DNA of 64,000 bases, taken from assembly GCA_003550305.1 (NCBI GenBank), contig QKYT01000013.1, positions 94,514 to 158,513 on the forward strand, read 5' to 3'. This stretch comes from Glomus cerebriforme (lineage: Eukaryota; Glomeromycota; Glomeromycetes; Glomerales; Glomeraceae). The position numbers and the translations under genes were made by a program. Position 1 is the stretch's first letter; each line of letters opens with the position of its first letter. A model generated the notes under the pieces. That model was not told where the DNA came from. It searched no databases and saw only the letters and a program-made list of their open reading frames with translations. Positions 57,829 through 64,000 of this stretch are shown piece by piece.

Positions 57829-59028
57829 TTATAATAAATTGATAGGAATTTTCCATTGATTTACAAATTCTTTTGCTTCATCATATCTTTTTTTCCTTAT
57901 CATTGTCTTATAGATTTTAATTAACATTAATTCAGAAGGAGGAAATTCAAATTCATCTTGCATAACTTTTAAAAATTCCACAGCTTTTCTAGTTAAACCT
58001 TTTTCATATAAATTAAATAATATAGAACTAAATATTTGATGAGTTGGTTCTAAATTAAATTCATGAATCATTTTCTTAATGTATCCTTTAGCTTTATCTA
58101 TATCCGTTCTACTAGAATTTCTAATAACTGTATTAAACATATAAATATTTGGTGGTAATTTAGTTCTTAAGAATATTTGAAAACACTTATCCATCATTAA
58201 TAAATCTCCCGCATTTCCATGTGCATTCATTAAATAATTAAAAGTATTGGTTACTATTGATTGATTTCGTAAAATTTCTCTTCTTGTTATTTCTTCTGAA
58301 AGTTTATTTTGAGAAAATGTTGTTTCAAGCAATTCTTGAGCATTTTCCAATTTTTTTGATGCTAAAAATAATCGAACCAAAAAACAATCTGTTACTAAAT
58401 TTGGGGATTTACCACTATTTTTAAGACTAGTCAAAATTCTTTGAGCTTTCTGAAATCCTTCTTTCTTTTCTTTATCTGACTTAATCATTCGCCAACATGA
58501 AGTTATGTAAGAATTGTACGTGTATATATTAGGTTGAATTTTTCTTTTGTTCATTTCCTCCCAAAGTTTGTCACAAATTTTGGAATTTCCTATTAAACTA
58601 AACACATTCATCATATGAGTAAAATCATTGATATCCGGTTCAATTCCAATCCTTTTCATTCTATTAAAAATAAATGAAAGGTGATTCCCTAAATTATATC
58701 TTTGTTTTTCGTCCAAAGATTTTTTGAATGAAAAGGCTTTTAACACTTTAGAATGTTGTAAAGGTGATAAAAGATGTAATTGTTTTTTATCACATAGTTC
58801 TAAATATAATTTCCAAGTTTCTTTTGTATTATTTTGAGAGATAGCTCGTAAAAGAGGTAAAACTTCTTTTGATGCTACTCGTTTTAAAGAGTCAGAAGTG
58901 TCTTGACCTTTTTTTGGGGGATCATATAAAAATGAGTGGTGTGTTGCAATATTAGTAGTGTAAAATTGAATTTGTTTCTTTCCAATCTTTATTAAATCTC
59001 TTCCTGAAAATAATCTAACAGCAAACAT
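57829..59028 (-). CDS. Pentatricopeptide-repeat (PPR) protein, probably mitochondrial
   Basis: One exon of 399 codons. A basic N-terminus rich in Arg, Lys and Ser (MFAVRLFSGRDLIKIGKKQI) looks like a mitochondrial targeting sequence. From about 90 onwards there are at least six 35-residue PPR units, for example DINDFTHMMNVFSLIGNSKI, IQPNIYTYNSYITSCWRM, TFNYLMNAHGNAGDLLMM, LPPNIYMFNTVIRNS and PTHQIFSSILFNLYEKGLTRKA. PPR proteins bind organelle RNA by sequence and act in its stability, processing or translation. The target transcript cannot be named. It neighbours the gene for mitochondrial ribosomal bL35, a suggestive but probably coincidental pairing. Confidence 0.92.
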   Translation of the reverse strand: MFAVRLFSGRDLIKIGKKQIQFYTTNIATHHSFLYDPPKKGQDTSDSLKRVASKEVLPLLRAISQNNTKETWKLYLELCDKKQLHLLSPLQHSKVLKAFSFKKSLDEKQRYNLGNHLSFIFNRMKRIGIEPDINDFTHMMNVFSLIGNSKICDKLWEEMNKRKIQPNIYTYNSYITSCWRMIKSDKEKKEGFQKAQRILTSLKNSGKSPNLVTDCFLVRLFLASKKLENAQELLETTFSQNKLSEEITRREILRNQSIVTNTFNYLMNAHGNAGDLLMMDKCFQIFLRTKLPPNIYMFNTVIRNSSRTDIDKAKGYIKKMIHEFNLEPTHQIFSSILFNLYEKGLTRKAVEFLKVMQDEFEFPPSELMLIKIYKTMIRKKRYDEAKEFVNQWKIPINLL

Positions 59029-59444
59029 GTTTCCTGAAGAAAAAAAATTCCGGGTAACACTTATGTAAGACGAAAAATGTTACATTATTATACTGTGAGA
59101 CCAAAAATTTACCTAAAAAAGCTTAAATTAAAACCGACATGTTCTATTTTAGCGACAATCACTAAAAAATTTTGATCACGTGAAATAATGAGGGAAACAC
59201 GTTACTGTTAGTTACTATATTTCTCGAGACCCCCCATAGTCGTTTCAGTGTCTGATCGTTGAAAGAGTTTTCGTCCTATGCAAACTTGGAATCAATTCAT
59301 TATTAGAAAAAAAATCATTACTAAATCAATATGAGGTAAGTTTTAGCTTCAACTATGAAGGTATTTTTTATATATAGGTAAAAAATTTTTTTTTTTTTAA
59401 AAAAAAAAGAAATTCTTTATTAAAATAGATCTACTAGAAGAACT
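59029..59444. promoter_or_regulatory. Divergent promoter region and probable non-coding first exon of the PHD gene
   Basis: About 415 bp between divergent genes. A good donor (gaggtaag, 59332-59339) and an acceptor (aaaatag, about 59422-59428) frame a likely intron in the 5' leader of the PHD gene. A tandem T/A tract near 59390 is prone to slippage. Confidence 0.5.
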
Positions 59445-61414
59445 ATGTCCACCCGAGGTAGAGGCAGAACAAGAAATGTTCCTTCAAATACACAGGTAAA
59501 AATATGTGGTATTATCTTACCCACTTTGTTTGACTATAAACGTATGTTAAACTTAGAAAAAAAAAATTTTCTAACATATTCTTAAAAAAAAAATAAACGT
59601 AGACCAATAACGACCATTGTGACGTGTGTACATATGGGGGTCGTATGATGTGTTGTGATGGATGCCCAAAAGCATTCCATTTCACTTGTTTGGTTCCTCC
59701 GCTTGATGTCGACAACCCACCAACCGGAAACTGGTTTTGTAGAGAATGCAGCGCTGAAAGTGTTAGTATCATTTAATTATTATTAAGATTTTCATTTAAT
59801 TTAACAACCGTATTTTTAATAGACTCGTCAATCACAACAACGAGGTCGTAAAGGTCGCCGTAAAGGAAGCCTTTTTAAAGAACTTAAGGATAAAGCTCAC
59901 ATGTCGAATCCAACGTCCTTTATGTTACCGGAAAATATTAGAACCACATTTGACGGAGGTTAGTTGAACAATTTTTTTTTCTTATTTACGGTAAATTATG
60001 TCATTAAATTCCTTTCTTTTCTTTTTTAACTATTACAGTATTTGCAGGCAAACATGGAGAATTTCGAGATGCCAACAAGGAGAAGCCGGTACAACTTGAG
60101 TAAGTATTTGAGTAATAATAATGATGCATATTATTATCTTTATCAACGATTTAATTTCTATTCTTTATCGTAGCAAAAGGGGTTACCCGGTTGAACCAGA
60201 TCGGGAGAGATTTATCGACGCAAAAGGAAGGAATATTTATTGTTATTACTGCAAGCTACCTCCGAGGCATTTGAGACCAATAATGTCGTGCGATTTTTGC
60301 GATCAACACTGGCACTTTGATTGTTTGACACCACCCCTTACGATCGCTCCTCCATTGCATAAAAAATGGATGTGTCCACTTCACGCAGATCATGTATTGG
60401 TAAACAAATACCTTTATAATTAATTAATTCTTAATTTCAAAGACTTTAATATTGATCTTTATTTTGTTTGATTCTTTAATGTAGCCTCCGATGCGCAGAT
60501 TACGCGGAGAAGATGTTTTACCTTATATGGATAATACTGCTATTGAGCATCTGCCAGAAAAACGGCGGATTGAATGTGATCCAGAGTTTTATCTCAACGA
60601 TACATTACACAAATTACCAAAGCAAAGTGTCAAATTGGACTGGATCGGGCAGATGAAGATGGCAATGAAGGGAAAGAATGAGGAAATGTTGCAGATGGGA
60701 AAGAACGAGGAAATGTTGCAGTTGATGGCTGCTGCAGAAAGGATACTGCCTTCAAAAAAAGAAGGAAAAAAACCTGAAGTACAAAAGGGCAAGGGGAAAG
60801 AGTCTTTCCAAGATGATGAGGTTCTTATCCACGAAAAAGACAAAGGAAAGGATGCAGTTTCTAGCAAAGGTAAGGGAAAAGAATTTGTTCCCATTTGGAA
60901 TATGAACAGACTAGAAAATGACTTTACTTCCGTGATTCTCTCTGCCTTATTACCACCGACAACATCATCATCGACAGCAAATGAATTACTGGATGAAAAC
61001 GTTCAAATGGCTATGGCTATTGAGTTATCGCGAAAGAAATCGCGAAAGAAATCACGGGTTGAATATGATGATAAAGATGATGAAATAGAGGACGAAGGAG
61101 CGGGACCAAGTGGATCAAATGGTGAAAGTTATGAAGATGAGAGGGTTGCTAAACGACTTCGGCCTGAAGATTACGAATCATCAACAAGTTCATCCTCCTC
61201 AACAAACATTCGTGTTTATACTGAAAATGTACGAAATCGAGTTGGCCGAGATGATAATGAGAAAGTTAAAGGAGGACCAAAAGGCCCTAGAGTTGAAGAG
61301 CAAGCATCTCTTCAATATAATGAAAACGACAATACAGAAATCAAAAATATGGCAGAGGGAAATCCGTTGTTCTTATTGGTTGAAGCTGCTTTTGGTGGTT
61401 TTGTGAGTATTTGA
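59445..61414 (+). CDS. Double-PHD-finger protein, Rco1/PHF12-like subunit of an Rpd3S-type histone deacetylase complex
   Basis: Exons 59445-59495, 59603-59761, 59823-59958, 60039-60099, 60174-60399 and 60485-61414 join to 520 codons. PHD 1 (about residues 18-70) reads HCDVCTYGGRMMCCDGCPKAFHFTC then NWFCREC. A basic linker (RGRKGRRKGS) follows, and PHD 2 (about 145-205) reads YCYYCKLPP, SCDFCDQHWHFDC and KKWMCPLH. All metal ligands are present. Two PHD fingers in this spacing, with a linker, are typical of Rco1 (yeast) and PHF12/Pf1 (animals), which guide Rpd3S/Sin3 deacetylases to transcribed chromatin. The last exon has a short helix (RRLRGEDVLPYMDN), Lys/Glu-rich repeats with a duplicated KNEEMLQ and a disordered acidic tail. 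A donor-like gtgagt at 61402 and an acceptor near 61472 followed at once by TAA offer an alternative end. Confidence 0.85.
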
Positions 61415-62043
61415 CTTTGCTTAAATTTTTAATTCTTATTGAAATTTACGATTAAGTTTTTTTATGATATAGTAAATTTTATAACGACTGATGTGCCACG
61501 ATGCAATAATGTATAACCTTTTGAACAATTATTTTGAACATTGCTAGTGCTTCAATATGTTGACATGCATGTGTATATAAATAAAAATATTATTTGGAAA
61601 AAAGCGATTTGGATAAGTGTTGTATATGTAAATAATAGTGAAAAATTACACCACTTTGTTCAATGTAAATAATTTTAATTAGACAACTAGAGATTGGAAA
61701 ACCAAAATCTGTGATTACAGAATTTAAAACTCTAATTAGATCATTTTAAGAGCATGTTTAGAATTTTATTTCCTTATTTTAATTTTTTTCATATACATAA
61801 TATGAAATATAAAAAAAAAATGAGACAGCTGTTACATATATAATTTTACAAGTTGGGAATAAAAAAAATTTGATATACATTGTTTATTATTAAAAATATT
61901 GAATAACTTTTTAAATTTAATCTAATTAAATAGTTTTTAATTTAATTATTTAAAGTACACATTAAACACCTACCTACACAAATATATTATTATATTTATC
62001 TATTATTAATTAACAAAAAAAAAAAAAAAATTTTTTTTTTTTT
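61415..62043. other. Convergent intergenic region
   Basis: About 630 bp, very AT-rich, between convergent genes. An A-run followed by a T-run near 62015-62045 borders the Erv46 stop codon. No gene or RNA gene is seen. Confidence 0.4.
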
Positions 62044-63718
62044 TTACAAATGCTTTCCTAATTCAATTTTTTTCTTCAAAGTTTTTTCAGCATTATAAAT
62101 AAAACCATCCATTATACCAGCAACAGTAAATATACCACCTACAATTGCACATACGCCTGTTAAGAAATGCGTAAAAGATTTTCTCTCTTCGCGATTTATG
62201 ATTAACATTGGAGATATGTCATAATTAAAAAATACACCTAAATACAATTAAAACAGTTAATATAATACATTTATAATTTTTTTAAGAATAGTTAGTTACC
62301 TGGGAGACCACCTTGATGAGTATGAACGTGACCACTCGTATCTCTACCAGTTAAATCTCTTTCATATTGAGTAACAGAATATTGATTCGTATAAATTGTG
62401 GTTTGATTCAAATAATGAAATTGTGTTGATACTACTTTAACAAAATATTGAAACATATAATGTCCTAGAAATTTTTTTTTTTTTTTTACACTTTTTTTTT
62501 AGTAAATATATATGAATATATGAATATATATTGTAATCAAAAAAAATTTTTTTACCTTGAGAAACACTTCTGCCAATACCATCCAAAGGATTTACAACTC
62601 CTTGTACTTTAGGACCAAAACTTAAATGATGTATCTCATGAGTAAAATCATGATTTACACCATCATTTAAAAAGGGTTGTAAATCATGTAAATGAATATT
62701 ATTTTGTTGATAACTTTTACCAGGAGCTAAATGAAAATTACCGGCAACTTTATTTACTCTTACGCTACCTGCTACATTGCAACCTTCTTTTGATTGTTGT
62801 GCTATCTTTTCTTTCCATCCTTCATTTAAACACTATAAATTAATCATCAAGATAAGTTTTCAAGATGTAATTTTTTTTAAAAAAAATCAAAAACCATACC
62901 TGTTCAATTGAGTCAGGATTATTAAATGACCATCCTTTTTTGACATAAGATTCTCTTACTTCTTCACATGTATTACAACATCCACTCTCTGGTGGGTCTC
63001 CTCCATAACAACTACCACAATAAGTTTCATTTTGTGCTACTGTTGTATCATTTAATACAGTATTTATACCTTTTGCTTGATCTCCCAAATCTACAAATCG
63101 ATGATTTTAGAAATTATAACTTTTCTGTAAACTTAGTTAATAAAATATTTTTTTATATACCTTTTGCTTTTTCAACATGAATCTCATTACCATCAGGATC
63201 TAATCTAGTTTTATAAATATCATGAGCTAAATCATTATGTGTTTCTCCTGCAATATCCATTACATCTACACTTAATACTAAAATATATTTTTTTAAATAA
63301 AAAAAAACATTTTGCGTTAAACGGCTGCATCATTATATAAAAGCTCGAACATTTAAAAAATGATTATACTTACAATAACATGGTACGTGTGGAAAGGTAA
63401 TATTAATATTAATTTCGAGTCTTTGTTTTCTACTTTTATCAACTACTAGTTGTGGTTTCATCTCTGGCGTTCGATAATCAGAAAATTCTGACCAAAGTAA
63501 TATGCATATTAAAATTGCACTTATAATCGTCACTTATATTCATATAAAAAAACCAGCTTATTAGAATATTTAATCCAAGTCAAGAATTATTGAAAAAAAA
63601 ACGGTAATAATAACATACATGCCGCTCCATAATATGTTTTAACACGAAAATCGTCAAGAGTTTTAGCATATGCGTCAAAACTCTGAAATTGACTCAAAAC
63701 TGACCCTCGTTTGCCCAT
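62044..63718 (-). CDS. ERV46: ER-Golgi cargo receptor Erv46/ERGIC3
   Basis: About seven exons. The first (from 63718) encodes MGKRGSVLSQFQSFDAYAKTLDDFRVKTYYGA, split here at the conserved FDAYAKTLDDFRVKT block. The next carries the first membrane helix (LTIISAILICILLW). The lumenal domain has DVMDIAGE, YCGSCYGG, a CCNTCEEVRESYVKKGW block with the cysteines of the family, NVAGSVRVNKVAGNFHLAPG, HDFTHEIHHLSFG and YSVTQYERDL. The last exon (62247-62044 plus a short upstream part) has FFNYDISPMLI and the second helix (FLTGVCAIVGGIFTVAGIMD), ending KKKIELGKHL. Erv46 cycles with Erv41 in COPII vesicles and retrieves escaped ER proteins. All family blocks are intact; exon borders are approximate. Confidence 0.95.
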
Positions 63719-64000
63719 CTTTATGAATTTTTAACATATAAACCCGCCTTTTTCAAAATAAATGCGATATATATAGCTCGTCCCAAATATTCGGATTATT
63801 GCGGTTTTCAAAAAAAATGATCTGCATAAAAATTTGCAATAAATATTCGTAATACAAAAAACACAAATACAATNACGTGTTATAAACAAATTAGCCAATA
63901 AAACCAATATTTTTAATCACGTGACCACGATTTAACGAAAAAAAAATTTTTTTATTATAATTTATTTCTTAAATTTACAAAGTTAAACATGATTAAATAA
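63719..64000. promoter_or_regulatory. Upstream region of ERV46
   Basis: About 280 bp of AT-rich sequence at the window edge. It includes a TATATATAGC stretch near 63769 that could be a TATA box for the minus-strand gene only if read in the other orientation, and one undetermined base at 63874. No gene is seen. Confidence 0.35.

Noticed and set aside
57124..59028. PPR and bL35m genes as a co-transcribed pair
   Set aside because: They are 103 bp apart on one strand, but nothing in the sequence shows a shared transcript; close spacing is common in the gene-dense blocks.

Overview
The window looks like nuclear DNA of a very AT-rich filamentous fungus, most probably an arbuscular mycorrhizal fungus of the Rhizophagus (Glomeromycotina) type. 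The genes carry many short GT-AG introns, often 60-120 bp. Long gene-poor stretches are packed with decayed DNA transposons of kinds I associate with that lineage: Plavaka/CACTA-like, hAT, TnpB/Fanzor and short TA-flanked elements. The species call is inference; no marker gene was searched.

Layout. At 1-20 kb there is a gene-rich block: the 3' part of the mitochondrial Rieske protein (+), a decayed TnpB/Fanzor relic (-), an NRDE2-like RNA-surveillance protein (-), a one-pass membrane protein (+), an mRNA-capping guanylyltransferase with a tail of about 900 residues (+), a PWWP/Tudor-like chromatin protein (-) and an OTU-fold protein without the usual catalytic cysteine (-). At 20-40.5 kb there is a gene desert with a 58-bp perfect palindrome, a Plavaka-like transposase relic split by a complete hAT element (5,357 bp, 8-bp target duplication, itself interrupted by a 242-bp TA-flanked element), foldback repeats, a tandem array of exon-like units and another DDE transposase relic.

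At 40.5-64 kb the genes are dense again: Rho GDI (+), the GPI ethanolamine-phosphate transferase GPI7/PIGG (-), a GC-rich structured repeat island, a small unknown protein (+), Sec14 (-), a 4E-BP-type translation repressor (+), a membrane-anchored fatty aldehyde dehydrogenase (-), mevalonate diphosphate decarboxylase (+), a DUF8032-type protein (-), mitochondrial bL35 (-), a PPR protein (-), a double-PHD Rco1/PHF12-like protein (+) and the ER-Golgi cargo receptor Erv46/ERGIC3 (-).

The genes are ordinary housekeeping functions (respiration, capping and translation control, chromatin, secretion and GPI anchors, lipid and isoprenoid metabolism) and do not form a visible cluster; several pairs are divergent and share 0.3-1.2 kb promoter regions. 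The most informative structure is the three-level nest of transposons at 22.8-31.5 kb, which can be read base by base. No wholly new system is evident. The best unusual leads are the 4E-BP homologue, the capping-enzyme tail, the OTU-like pseudoprotease, the long palindrome, the exon-like tandem array and the GC-rich structured island.
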